This document shows, piece by piece, positions 1 to 10,903 of a stretch of 64,000 nucleotides of DNA. The translations under genes were made by a program, and so were the position numbers. The stretch comes from Pyxicephalus adspersus (Eukaryota > Chordata > Amphibia > Anura > Pyxicephalidae). Numbering within the stretch: position 1 is the stretch's first letter; the number at the start of each line of letters is the position of its first letter. Below the pieces are notes generated by a model, which was not told where the DNA came from, ran no database searches, and saw only the letters and a program-made list of their open reading frames with translations. Location of the stretch: positions 70,114,381 through 70,178,380 of the forward strand of contig NC_092862.1 of NCBI RefSeq assembly GCF_032062135.1, given 5' to 3'.

Positions 1-1040
1 GTAAAAGTAAACTCACTGGTGAGCTTCTGCCATAATCAGCTATAGCACATATTTTGTTCTGTCACTCTGTAGCGATGACAGATCAAGGACCTGTCATCCT
101 TGCAAGGATGGGTGCCACTGTCTTTACCCCTTGCTAATTTGGATGATGTAACTAAGTTACATTATCCTCAGTGGCTTCCTCTGTGTCTGGCATAGGAGTT
201 AGTTATTTGACAAGAGAGACATTGCGTATCTGTAATGAGCGTAATGTGATTTTAAATGCCTAACTATATCCAAGGTTAAAATATTTGGCAAATTAACTTT
301 GGTTCCACTGAAAAAGATTTAACTAGCACTTTTTCTTTTTGCTGTGAGTGCTAAAAGTGACAACAGCTGCCTAGAGGGCTCTATTGTGCCTTCATTTGGA
401 CCAAACCTCCTGTAGTTTAAAAATTTCACAAGATGATTATAAGACTTTCTTGTCCTAATTAAAATGTCAATGCTTCTTTGAGATAATTGATTAGTAAATT
501 AGATTTCCATTCTTGGAAGTCTTAACTAAAGAGATGAGTGAATCGCGAGACTCCTAACTGTGATGTGTAGAATCCAAAACCAGTCCATCACAGGTTGAAA
601 TTTAACATTAGGAATGGGCAGGAAATTTTCACCCAAAAACAAAAATGCAAATAGAAAAATGTTTGCAAACCGTGGTGAAATTTTGTTCTCCTGATATTAA
701 TGTAGTGTACGTTGCATGCTTTGCAAGGTTATTTAAAAAAGCTCCTAACTGTAGAAACGTCCACAACTGTAGTTATGTCCAAAAATTCTTGGTTGATAAT
801 GTCAAGAATTTCCAGAGGTTTAGAGGGTTCGAAGAAAACACTTCCTAAGGGAAAACTTTTTTTAAACATTAGATCATTTTTGTAAATCAAAGTTGGTAAG
901 GATAAAACATTTTGTAAAACCTCCTGATGAAATTATAAATTCATTGATAATTAACTTGACAAAACATTGTATTGACAAAAAAGTCTGCAGTGGTAGGATG
1001 TGCAAAAGTATGGTTTACTTCTTTTTTGAGCAAATGTCAA
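1..1040. other. AT-rich unique DNA, no feature recognised
   Basis: I see no coding region, repeat terminus or RNA gene here. The short open frame at 645-848 has no recognisable domain and the codon pattern of random AT-rich DNA. Confidence 0.5.
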
Positions 1041-1390
1041 CTTGATTGAAAGCATGTGTACTCTACATATGGAAACCGATGACAGCTGGTGCACTGAATA
1101 TGCGCTGGCTGTCATTCTGGATTCACACAAAGCCCCAAACGTATGGGGAGAAGCCGCTGCTTGTCTTGACGTATAGCACTTTAGGCTTAGACTACATGGA
1201 CCATTTTTTAAATGCTTACAAAAACCCATACTGTTAGGTGTGTTTATACAAGATTTTACATGTGTTTAAAGGTGTTTTAAAGCAAACCTGCTTTCATGGG
1301 TGTTTGTAAGGGTTTCTAGGCAATGCCTTAAACCTCAGGTTAAACCCTGGGGTAACAGTCCATGTAGACTAATCCTGGGAGCTTGTTTCG
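1041..1390. repeat. Interspersed repeat related to copies near 6.83 and 36.3 kb
   Basis: The stretch is rich in GCTTAYAAA / GTTTAYA-type words and ends in a segment reading CAGTCCATGTAGACTAA. Closely related ends occur inside the hAT at 7029-7046 and at 36589-36603. Three dispersed sites sharing this end indicate an interspersed repeat. Class unknown; no coding capacity seen. Confidence 0.45.
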
Positions 1391-2444
1391 TATTGATCTG
1401 TTTATTTTATTTATTACACTTTCTTGTTATTTTATTTTTCATTCACTTAAAGTTTACATTCTCTCTATTTCATCCTGATGTGCTGTAAATTTTGTTTTTA
1501 AACTGAATAAATAAACATTTTTAGTGTGAAAAAACAGGATAATAATAAGGATAAAGTCAGAAAGTGTTTTTTGCACTGAGAAGTGGGTAAACCCAAAAAA
1601 GCTTTTCAATAAACTGTTAGCTTAAATAAAAAAAAACATTTAATCCTGCTTTTGATGCGTTTACTAATGCAGCTACAAAAACTGCAGTATTTAGGTAAAT
1701 CCATATTAGGTATGATTTTCTAAGAAGTATACACTATATTGTATTGCTAAATCTGGACCTTTAAATATTAAAAAAAAGGCCTCCATCCCTCTTTAATCTG
1801 AGTCCAGTAGATCCCATCCCAGATTCTGGCACAGACAGGAGAGCAAGTACTGCCATCTTCTTACAGCTTCTTCTTACGTCACTCAATCTCACATTGCACA
1901 GGCACAAGATCAGGTAATGTTTGTTCCTAAAAATTTAAAAAAAAGTGCCAGTCTCACTATACATGAGATCAGTGAGATCAGTACTTTCTTTTTACATTCT
2001 GGGAAAGCCCCTTCTGCACATGCCCGAAGTTCTGTATCCCTGGAGGCTGTGGGTTACCCTTTAGTATTTACCGCAGCACCAGTAAAGATGGAAAAAGGGT
2101 TCTTCCCGAAGACACATAAAAAGTTTTTTAAAAACTAATTTTTTTCTTTATAAAAAAGGGTTATTCAAAGGGGTTAATGATAGGTCTGCTTTATTAGAAA
2201 AATAAACTTTATTTTTAGAACATACAAAAAATACAATATTGTTATAAAGACAATTCAATTGCACCCTAAATGTCACCCCAAGACTTGTATCATTTTACCC
2301 AAATCCATGTGATTAGGTTGTCTGAATCTGCTGACAACATTCAAATGCACTAGTCCTAAAGGTATCCATACAAAAGGGGATATTTTTTCACACGTTGAAT
2401 TTGTTTGATTTGTTGCTCATTTAATTTATGTTAAATGTAAAAAT

Positions 2445-2447
<3 letters not shown>
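1391..2447. other. Non-coding stretch, possible unclassified repeat at 1750-2170
   Basis: No gene is visible. The part from about 1750 to 2170 is less AT-rich and has the look of a frog repeat (CATGCCCGA-type words as at 38.6 kb), but I could not find its ends. The remainder shows nothing. Confidence 0.3.

Positions 2448-2492
<45 letters not shown>
2448..2492. repeat. (TA)n microsatellite
   Basis: Uninterrupted TA dinucleotide run of about 45 bp. Confidence 0.97.
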
Positions 2493-2496
<4 letters not shown>

Positions 2497-3077
2497 TGAC
2501 CTGTGCAATATGAAAATATTGTTGCATGAATAATTGTTGCATAAATGCATTTTAAATATAAAGTCACTTGTCACTGCAAGCTATAATTTGTAATGAACTA
2601 GTATTCTAAAAATGTTAAATTCTCAGCAGTAATTCCATCTATTTCTGATTACTTTGCTGCTTGGGTGTTAAAATACATTATTGATTAGGATTTTTTACAT
2701 GGTTTGATAATGGTTCACAGATGTTAGGAGTGGGAAGTTAATGGACTGTTGATTAAGTAGCTGAGTATAATATTATAAAAGTATATTCAATATAGTTCAT
2801 AAAATCTTTTTAGCAATAACAAATCATCCAGTCAATGTATAATCAATCATTGTTTCACAATAAAACGTTTATGTCATTTGCATAATATTAACAAACTACA
2901 ATCTTTTTAACTGTGTTCATTAAGGAAAGAATATAATTGGTATGTATGTTTTTTCACAAGGAGAAAGCACACAATAAGTTGTTACCTGTCAATGTAATAT
3001 AATGCAGCTTATTAGTCCTTGAATGTGGAGCCTGACTTTATTCCTTTTAAGTTTACTTACCAATCCTGCTAATTATA
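2493..3077. other. AT-rich DNA, nothing recognised
   Basis: No open frame, repeat end or motif could be supported. Confidence 0.5.
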
Positions 3078-3757
3078 CACTCACTGACTACTTTATTAGG
3101 TACACCTGGCAGCATGGCATGTAGAAGAAATGTGAATTCAGTTACTTTAAACATAGCATTGTTGTCGGTGCTTGACAGGTTGCTCTAGGTGTTTTAGATT
3201 GTACAATTTGAATGGCCTTAATAAAATTGGATAAGAGAAGATTGAAAAAATGTTGCCTAGTCTAGGTGTCAACAACACCAAAGCTTAGATCTATCATGCC
3301 ATGTGTAAATTGTGGGGGTTGTTGACTTGGCACACTTTGAGCCCCATAACACTACTTTATCATTTCATAGTCCCAGCCCACCTTAGCTATCTTAGCTGTC
3401 CAACCCCCTTCATAGCTGTAGTGTACCCATCTTCTGATGGCTACCTCCATCAGGATGTCACAAGGCTCAATTAATCCCAAACCGATTTCTTAATCAAAAC
3501 AATAAATTTACTGTACACAAATGACCCGCACAGTCACCAGATCTGAATTCAATAGAATAACTTGGGGATATGGTAGAACAGTAGATCTGCATCACGGATA
3601 TGTAGCTGAGAAATATGCAAATTATGTCAAATCTATAAATGATGTCAATTTCCACCAAAATTTCTAAGCTTCCTGGTAAATCAATGCCAGGAATACTTAC
3701 TACAGGTTTTGAGGGCAAAATGAGGTCCAGCCTAGTACTATCAATGTGTACCAAAAA
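3078..3757 (+). mobile_element. Decayed, internally deleted Tc1-like transposon
   Basis: The left end carries the ACTTTATTAGGTACACCT terminus of a well-known fish/frog Tc1 family, also seen at about 61.3 kb. Downstream, in order, come words of its transposase gene on the plus strand: a TTGGATAA..AAGATTG segment, the TTGGCACACTTTG region, a GTGTACCCATCTTCTGATGG segment (3422-3441) and a CAGTCACCAGATCTGAATTC segment (3532-3551), the part that encodes the ..SPDLNPIE.. region around the last catalytic residue in Tc1 transposases. The element ends near a degenerate GTGTACC. The length (about 0.7 kb) is well short of a full Tc1 of about 1.2-1.6 kb, so internal DNA is lost, and frames are broken throughout. 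The long reverse-strand open frame at 3494-3997 is only a shadow of this relic. Confidence 0.75.
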
Positions 3758-5050
3758 AGTTGCTAACGTGTATAGTATATGGATGTGAAAGTTCTTCCAT
3801 ATAAAGTGAAATATATTGATATTTCTTTCTTTTAGTTTTGATTGATAAGGTGTTACACGCACTGTCCAGATGTTATTGTGTTTCTCCCTGTTACCGAGAT
3901 TCACTTCCTCCAACTGCCCTAATAATACATAGTGGTGAATGACAGTGGTAACCTTCCTTATTATTTGTGTTTGATATATTGAAAAAAAAATCCACATTTA
4001 GTTTAACTAAATATAATTCATAACCAAAAATGTATTCAACTTTTAAAATATTATAATTTAATTCTTTTAAAATCACTTAAGTAATGGTAGTTTCTGTAAT
4101 TAGACAAACTTGTAATTAAGATAATATATTATCCCAGTTCTATTTTGGCTTGATTGACACACAGCTTAATTACAAACAGGAGATCTGAAACCTTGTCACA
4201 TTGTAATTTAACTTTCAGACTTCTGGGCTGATGTTGTAATTAACTGAAACACAAATATATTGCACTATTCAAATAATCTTTATTTTGGTATGGGTAATGT
4301 AAAGAAAATTGAAATCTATCAAAAAAATAGATTCCATAAATATTAAAAGGCATGCATATCCTGAGATTAAAATTGCAATTATATCAGAAGTATGTATATA
4401 GATTTAGCTGAAATCTTGACCATTATTATTAAGCGCTAACTGCAGAGACCCGATTTTTTGGTATGTGTCTTACTGCTCTTTCTAGAATACCTATAATGGT
4501 ATTGCTAATATCATTCACTGCAAAGTCATAATGGAAATTATAATTAATATAATACTTTTCTCAATAGTTTATGCAAAGATTTCAATGAACCTACACCTTT
4601 ACAATGTTTCCCTGGTAAATTACTTACTTATTTGTTAACTCAAGGCTGGAGAATGAGGCAGATTGATCTTGTGCTTCCTGATTACCAGTTGTACTCTGTG
4701 CATTGGAGCCCAGCATACAATGGAAATTAAACTCTAATTAGTGCATAAAGTATGGTTCCTTGACATTTATTTTAAGCAGGTGTAATTGTTTGCTTTAAAT
4801 ATATATCATAAGTTTATTTTTACTCCTCGGTATCATTTGTGGAATAATAAAATTATGCACACATATGAAACATGTAGAAAGTTGTTTTTAAATTTCTTTA
4901 TCACTTATCAATGTTTTTCAGAGTTTTTAATGATGTAAACATATGACATTCTCTAGTAGGAGAATCTAGCAAGGGTTTTTACTGATGCATGTGTTTTAGG
5001 TCATAGCGAATAAAATAACCACCTGTAAATGACTGACAGATATATACCTG
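3758..5050. other. AT-rich unique DNA with two conserved-element-like patches
   Basis: No gene or transposon seen. Two patches (about 4100-4260 and 4640-4745) have richer composition and several TAATTA/TTAATTA homeodomain-type words. They resemble vertebrate conserved non-coding DNA, but conservation cannot be tested from one sequence. Confidence 0.3.
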
Positions 5051-5095
5051 ATATATATATATATATCAGAGAGAGAAAGAGAGAGAGAGAGAGAG
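5051..5095. repeat. (AT)n-(GA)n compound microsatellite
   Basis: AT run at 5051-5066 followed by an imperfect GA run to 5095, ending 9 bp before the Tc1 terminus at 5105. Confidence 0.95.
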
Positions 5096-5329
5096 GTTAA
5101 GATAGAGTTAGGTCAATAAATATTTGGACAACATTTTTCCCATTTTGGTTCTGTACATTACCACAATTATTTTAAATGAAACAACTCAGATGCAGTTGAA
5201 CTGCAGACTTTCATCTTTGGGTCTGTGGGTTGAACAAAAAGATTGCATAAAAATGTGAGGAACAAAGGCCTTTTTTTAACACAATCACTTAATTTCAAGG
5301 GCTCAAAAGTAATTGGACAAATTAAAAAG

Positions 5330-6142
5330 CTAATACTTGGTTGAAAGCCTTTTGCTGGCAATGACAGCCTGTAGTCTTGAACTCATGGACATCACCAGAT
5401 GCTGGGTTTCCTCCTTTTTATTGCTCTGCCAGGCCTTTACTACAGGGGCTTTCAGTTGCTGTTTGTTTGTGGGCCCTTCTGTCCCAAGTTTAGTTCTCAA
5501 CAAGTGAAATGTATACTCAATTGGGTTCAAATATGGCAACTGACTTGGCCATTCAAGAATATTCCACTTCTTTGCTTTAATAAACTCCTGGGTTGCTTTG
5601 GCTGTATGTTTTGGGTCATTGTCCATCTGTATTATGAAACACCTCCCAATCAATGTGACTGCATTTAGCTGGATTTGAGCAGACAGTATGTCTCTGAACA
5701 TTCATTCAGCTGCTTCTGTCCTGTGTCACATTATGGATAAACACTAGTGTCCCAGTGCCACTGGCAGCCATGCACGCCCAAGCCATCACACCTCCGCCTC
5801 CGCCATGTTTTACAGATGATGTGGTATGCTTTGTTAATGAGCTGTTTCACGCCTTCTCCATACTTTTTCTTGACATCATTCTGGTAAAAGCTGATCTTCG
5901 TTTCATCTGTCCAAAGAATGTTTTTCCAGAAATGTGATGGCTTTTTCAGATGTGTTTTTAGCCAAGTCCAATCTAGCTTTTCTATTCTTGAGGCTTATGA
6001 GTGACCTGCACCTTGCAGTGCCCCCTCTGTATTTACTTTCATGCAGTCCTTTATGGTAATTACTTTTGAGCCCCTGAAATGAAGTGATTGTGATAAAAAA
6101 AGGCTTTAGTTCCTCCCATTTGTATGCAATCTTTTTGTTCAA
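5330..6142 (-). pseudogene. Tc1 transposase pseudogene
   Basis: This encoded a Tc1/mariner DDE transposase, a nuclear enzyme that binds the element's inverted repeats and performs cut-and-paste transposition into TA. Read right to left, the N-terminal DNA-binding region lies in an open frame at 5903-6142, which includes a CRSLISLKNRKARLDLA segment. It is followed by LWTDETK-type coding near 5905-5925 holding the first catalytic Asp. A second open frame (5330-5701) carries MDNDPKHTAKA with the second Asp and YLNPIEYTFH with the Glu, then the C-terminal tail. All three catalytic residues can be traced, but the middle part (about 5702-5902) is out of frame, so no intact protein can be made. It is family-typical in content and a little short. 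Confidence 0.9.
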
Positions 6143-6531
6143 CCCACTAAATTAAAGCTGAAAGTCTGCAGTTCAACTATATCTGAGTTGTTTCATTTAT
6201 TGTGGTAATGTACAGAACTAGTGTTGATGTTCGAATTCGGGTTGTCCCTATATTCGACCCGAATATGGCTGTTCGAATTCGGGTATACCCGAACCGAATT
6301 TTGCTGCATTCGACAGCAAAAATTTGGGAGGAAAAAAAAAATTTTTTTTTTTTTTATTAAATTATTTATTTCGTTTCTTTTTTTTTATTTTAAACTTGTT
6401 TTTTTTATTTTTTACAGGTTATCCTACAATGACATTATGAATCATAATGTCATTGTGGGATTTCTGGACTGTGGGAACTGTCTGGTCACAGTTAATTGAA
6501 AGCAGGTGCCTTCAATTAGCTGTAACCGCAA

Positions 6532-6675
6532 GCAATAGGAGGGCAATGAATGGAAATACTATGTTCATTCATTACCTCTACTTCTCTGTGATTGGCTGAG
6601 AAATAGACCAATCAGAGCAGTAGAGGTATGAATGAACATAGTATTTCCATTCAACCTCTATTGCCCTCGTATTGC
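6532..6675. repeat. Large imperfect palindrome inside the hAT
   Basis: The left arm 6532-6582 pairs with the right arm 6619-6675 over about 50 bp, with one small insertion on the right. The inner bases (GATTGGC against GACCAATC) extend the stem to a short loop. The right flank continues into GATCAGGGGAGCAGAGC (6682-6698), also present at the arm tips of the palindrome at 26914-27055. Confidence 0.85.
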
Positions 6676-6829
6676 CTCCAGGATCAGGGGAGCAGAGCTG
6701 TCAGCATAAAGGGAATGAGTAAGAGGATTTATGTACCCCTGTACTCATTCCCCAGGGTGGGGCGGTGGAGATCTGGGAGTCTCCTTATTAAAGGGGGCTT
6801 CCAGATTCCAAAGTCCTGCTAAAAATGTT

Positions 6830-7044
6830 TATAAAAGCCCCCATTGTTTTCAATGAAAGCTTTCATAAAAGCTTAAAAACGCTTGAAAAAGCCTCCATTG
6901 AGTTCAGTGGAAGCGTTTTCCCGCGTTTATCCAGCATTTTAATTTTTTAAATGTTGCAAGCAACGTTTAAGATAACGCTCAAAAACGTGCCTGAAGAAAA
7001 CATCCTGGTGTAGATTAGCCCATGGGAATGCAGTCCGTGTAGAC
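6830..7044. repeat. Copy of the GCTTATAAA-type interspersed repeat
   Basis: Words such as AAAAGCTTAAAAACGCTT and the end CAGTCCGTGTAGACTAA match the repeats at 1041-1390 and 36300-36600. It lies directly left of the TA-flanked MITE. Confidence 0.45.
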
Positions 7045-7046
7045 TA

Positions 7047-7461
7047 AAGCTGCATACACACGCCCAATAATTATCGTTAGAAACAACCGATGAACAACCG
7101 ATTGGCCAAAAAAAGGGACCAAGGACACCGACGAATGAGGATTGTCGTTAGAAAATGAACGACCGCCACGGTGGATCTGATTGGCCGACGATCTTTCACT
7201 ATCTATCATGTGTACGGTCGTTCAGTGATCGTGCATGTTTCTGCGGTACACTTTCCCTTTTACATGTCCCTCCCTGCATCGTTCAAACGATTGTATCTAG
7301 TGTGTGGACAGTGTTGGTGGATTATATATGAACAATCATATTGTTACAGCATGTACAGAATTGTGCACAATATGATTGTTCAAGTATAATCGTGCATAAT
7401 CGTTGATCGGTCGTAATCGTTCATTTTCTAACAATAATTATTGGAAGTGTGTACCTAGCTT
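7047..7461. mobile_element. MITE with AAGCTGCRTACACAC ends, nested in the hAT
   Basis: Inverted ends are visible: AAGCTGCATACACAC.. at 7047 and ..GTGTGTACCTAGCTT ending at 7461. The similarity continues inward for about 35 bp (CCAATAATTATCGTTAGAAA-type). TA flanks both sides (7045-7046, 7462-7463), so Tc1/mariner or PIF-like mobilisation is possible; the exact end could shift by 1 bp. The interior has many CGAACGA/CGATC words. Another copy starts at 63842 and a diverged relative lies at 36598. No coding. Confidence 0.8.
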
Positions 7462-7528
7462 TAGCCTAAAATTGATTTGACATGTGCTCTTTAATCTTCA
7501 TGTAAAGCACAGGGGTATGGAATAGTGT

Positions 7529-7653
7529 TATGTATCTTTATAATGTATCTTTTTATGTATCTTTTTATAATGTATCTTTTTATGTATCCTTTTACAATGT
7601 ATCTCTTTACAATGTATCTTTTTATGTATCCTTTTATAATGTATCTTTTTACA
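7529..7653 (+). repeat. Tandem repeat of ATGTATCTTTTTAT-type units
   Basis: About eight imperfect copies of a 10-16 bp unit (ATGTATCTTTTTATA, ATGTATCCTTTTACA and variants). The open frame through it is an artefact of the repeat. Confidence 0.85.
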
Positions 7654-7875
7654 TCTGTTTGGAGGCTGTAGAAGCTCTACACAGTGCTGAAATAAACCCG
7701 AATTTTTCTCCCATTGACCTTAATTGGATTCGAATTTGAATTCGACCACCCGAATTTTTTTGCTATATTCGGCCGAATAGCTGTCGAATCGAATAGTGAG
7801 CTATTCGACCAACACTATACAGAACCAAAATTAGAAAAAAGTTGTCTGTCCAAATTTTTATGGACCTAACTGTAC

Positions 7876-7924
<49 letters not shown>
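7876..7924. repeat. (TA)n(CA)n microsatellite
   Basis: TA run of about 30 bp followed by a CA run, immediately outside the Tc1 right end. Confidence 0.95.
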
Positions 7925-9659
7925 TCAAATACTGATAACAAATTCCACGTTAAACATTTTCAACTTTAGATAGATCCTAGTTCACAGTTTGTTCAGTTTG
8001 CCCCTTTGCTTATCTGTGCTTACTTGTGCAATTATGGTTCTTACATTCATTAATCATTGTCCATTATACATTCGGTTATGGATAGAACAGTCAAGAGCCA
8101 AACACCAAAAACGTTAAACAAAATGAAAGTGTATCTATTGATTCAAAATAAGCAATGAATATTCATCTAGGTGGTATTTGAGTCTAATATTAAATCTGGA
8201 AGTCAAATTGAATCTAATTTTCTTTAATAAAAATTGGTATTTGGTAGAAATTCACCTTTTTTTTTGCTAGGAATGTCTATAGGGACCTGTAGGACAATGT
8301 CCAAAAAGAATGTAAATATTCTAAAATGCATTTTAAAACATCACCAGGAATAGCTGTCTTCTGCTAACCCCTTGTGGGATTTGCTTTACACATAGACAGG
8401 AGCTCAGCTCAGTTAGGTCTAGCTTTGATAGGAGCTCCACTGAGCTGAACACAGGATCAGTTTTTGTGGGATGCTATTGCAGATATTGCAGGACCTTGAA
8501 AAGATAATTATTAGTTGGGAAAAAAACAATAAAAACTTTTTTTCTCCCTTCTGTTTTCTTGTTATTTCTAGGGCAGATTTAATACATTGGTAATATATTG
8601 ACTAAACATTGATTGGGAATCCCGTTCTTTGTTCAGTAGATATGCAGCAGGGATACTCCTCAACTACAACCAGGCAATGTTATGCTGTTCAATGGTCGGC
8701 ATTCCTGGTCAATGGGTACACTGCCGTAACCAGGTAAAATGAATAAAATTATGGAGAATGTAAACCTACCCCAAAATATTTATTTGAACTAGGCAGGGCA
8801 GTATGACTTTAATATGTATGAAAATATTATTAAAAAAATTATAAAATAATTGAGTTTTCTGTACTGGTGATCTTTTCAATGTGCTTTAGCAATTCCAACA
8901 CCTAAATCATACACTGCCGTGTCAATAAAGTAAGAGCATCTCAAAAGAATTGCTGACTGTTTTTCAACATATTTGAACAAGTAAACACTTAAAATGTGCC
9001 TAAAATGCAGACAGAAATCTGTCCATGCTTGGTGTCTTTCCCCAGCCATAGACCCATAAAAACCAAACTACCCCCATGACTCCAAACTACCCCCAGTCAT
9101 GTCCAGCCCCTTGGAACCAGCTAGGTAAAACTTGAATTTGCAGCTGCCCTCATTACAACTTGCAGAATCAGCCACCTTCCTCAGTGGGAAGCACCAAGCT
9201 AATATTTTTACAGCCAGAAGTTTATCCCTGCTCCTCCCTAGCATATAGATTTAAATATGACTGTGTCACTTGACTACAAGTACACATGACTGCAGCCATG
9301 TGGTCCAGTATGTTGAATATAAATGATATCTGCATACATATGGATATTATTTAACCCTATCCATGCTCATTTATATTCAATAAAAGAAGGTAATTTATAC
9401 ACAAATATTAGCTAGTCACTCAGTTTAATTAGGGAACAAGTTGAAACTTAAAATGTACAGCAGTATTGTTTGATATTGATATAGGAACTCAAAATCAACA
9501 AAATATACAGTAAGGAAAATAATGTTGTTCGTAGGTAAACCCCTGTAATATTATATTTCGTAGTTAGTGCATACCCTGCAGTTACAATACAGTAACACAA
9601 CACAATAATATCCTACACACATATACAACAAAATATGAATGCATTCAGGAAAATACTAT
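7925..9659. other. Non-coding DNA, nothing firmly recognised
   Basis: No long open frame or transposon end. The part around 8330-8640 and 9000-9250 is less AT-rich and may hold old repeats, but I could not assign them. Confidence 0.4.
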
Positions 9660-10340
9660 ACCTGTTATGATGTCAATGGGTACCCCATCTGCTTCCCTAA
9701 CTAGTGTCTTGCTAACTTCTTCCTTGCTTCCATGTTTCTTGCATAGCTAACTATTTCTTGCTTACTCTTGCTTGCTTACTGACTAATGTTGGCTTGCTCT
9801 TGTTCCACAGGCTTCCACTTGCTTCCTTTGGCTTTTCTGGCTTAACTACCAACCTTTCAGCTCCCAGTCTTATACAGTCAAAGTGGAAATTTAGGATTGG
9901 CTAACAGATATGATTTGAAAGACACCTATTGGCTTACACATTCCTATAGTTAGGGATTGGTTAAATAAAATTCCAGTAATAATTAGACCCTTAATATAAG
10001 GAATTCTGGAGTTGTTGAAGTCAAGCAGGGGTCATCTAGTTTAGGTATCAGCAAAGATCACGGGGGGGGGGGGGGGGTTATCAACTCACTCTATCTGACC
10101 AAGACTTGTATTGTTATTTATTACCTCTAGGAAACTTTAATAGTTTTTAGGTCTGTCCTGTGGACAGAACCTGTTTACAGTCTTGTCTGTTTATCTATTG
10201 TCACTTCTGTGAAGTCCCTTTAATTCATTGATTAGAGATCCTCCAGAGGTTGTATGTGACTGGACAGATCACAAACATCCCCACACATACCTTCATGCAT
10301 TGGTAAATTATACTTAATTACAACAACTGTGAATATAGCC
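9660..10340. repeat. Unclassified repeat-like region, possibly an old LTR
   Basis: The region begins with a CT-rich stretch full of TTGCTT words and continues with three GGATTGG-type (inverted CCAAT) words at about 9894-9962. It then has a poly-G run at 10062-10077. Such a mix can be seen in LTRs, but no matching second LTR, primer-binding site or target duplication was found. Treat it as a weak suggestion only. Confidence 0.2.
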
Positions 10341-10401
10341 CATAGCATATAGACATATCTATCTATTGGGATATGGCCTATAATATATATATAACTGGAA
10401 A

Positions 10402-10900
10402 ATGGAAATTAAGTGTACCATATATCTATATACAGACAATCATTTTCCTGTAACGAGTGACGTTGGGCAGGGATGCTACGTATCCTTTATGGCATTCTTA
10501 TATAGATCTCTGGTAGCTGGGAAGGATGTAGTACAAAGCATCCTTCTGGAGCTAAATGCCATCATCTCCCTTGCCAAGCATTTTGAAGCAGAAAAATATG
10601 TCATGCGGAGGACTCTGCAATGCTTTTTTTTAGCTTGTATGCCAATGGGTCACATTGGACCAGAGCTGCTGAAAGCTCTCCAGGCCAAGGCCTAAAGTTG
10701 GCTAACCCATACCCAGGCAAGGCTATGTGTAACAAAAGCAGTAACCCGTTGGCTGCCCTTTGGCAAGGTACATTCACACTTTGTATATTGCCTGGCATAT
10801 TTCCTCAACCTGGTGGCACAACACTTTATTATAAAGTACTTTGGTTTCTGAGAGGCTGTCAATTAGGCCAGAAAATTTGTGGTGGTTTTAGGGAGTAATG
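10402..10900 (+). other. Unidentified stretch with a 97-residue open frame
   Basis: A plus-strand frame (10402-10695) includes PVTSDVGQGCYVS, which vaguely recalls the SGV.QGC motif of some reverse transcriptases. What follows does not resemble RT, and opposite frames are also open. I do not recognise the product. The composition is richer than the flanks, and the stretch ends at the piggyBac fragment. It may be a relic of an unassigned element. Confidence 0.25.
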
Positions 10901-10903
10901 CCT

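Larger units (their letters stand above)
6219..7817. mobile_element. Non-autonomous hAT-type transposon, 8-bp target duplication
   Basis: The element is 1,599 bp and is flanked by perfect 8-bp direct repeats TACAGAAC (6211-6218 and 7818-7825). It sits exactly where the Tc1 right arm is interrupted. The ends read TAGTGTTG inward from both sides. An 8-bp duplication with TAGTG-type ends is characteristic of hAT elements. Both subterminal regions are crowded with TTCGAAT / CCCGAAT words, which are plausible transposase-binding sites. There is no transposase coding, so it must have been moved in trans. It carries a large palindrome (6532-6675), a repeat piece (about 6830-7044), a TA-flanked MITE (7047-7461) and a 15-bp-type tandem repeat (7529-7653). 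Confidence 0.88.
5105..7872 (-). mobile_element. Tc1-like transposon, split by a hAT insertion
   Basis: The terminal inverted repeats are visible: AGTTAGGTC..ATAAA.ATTTGGACA at 5106-5130 and its complement at 7848-7871. TA dinucleotides sit just outside (5103-5104 and 7873-7874), the expected Tc1/mariner target duplication. The element proper is 5105-6218 plus 7826-7872, about 1.16 kb once the hAT and its duplicated 8 bp are removed. That is a normal size for a slightly deleted Tc1. The transposase gene runs on the minus strand. (GA)n and (TA)n(CA)n microsatellites abut the two ends. Confidence 0.9.

Noticed and set aside
3494..3997. 167-residue reverse-strand open frame
   Set aside because: It overlaps a forward-strand Tc1 relic, has no domain, and its length is explained by chance in low-stop AT-rich complement.
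7530..7739. Open frame encoding a repeated NVSFY peptide
   Set aside because: Direct translation of the tandem repeat inside the hAT.
9660..10340. Confident LTR retrotransposon call
   Set aside because: CCAAT-like words and composition suggest an LTR, but no paired LTR, primer site, polypurine tract, coding or target duplication was seen. Kept only as a weak repeat entry.
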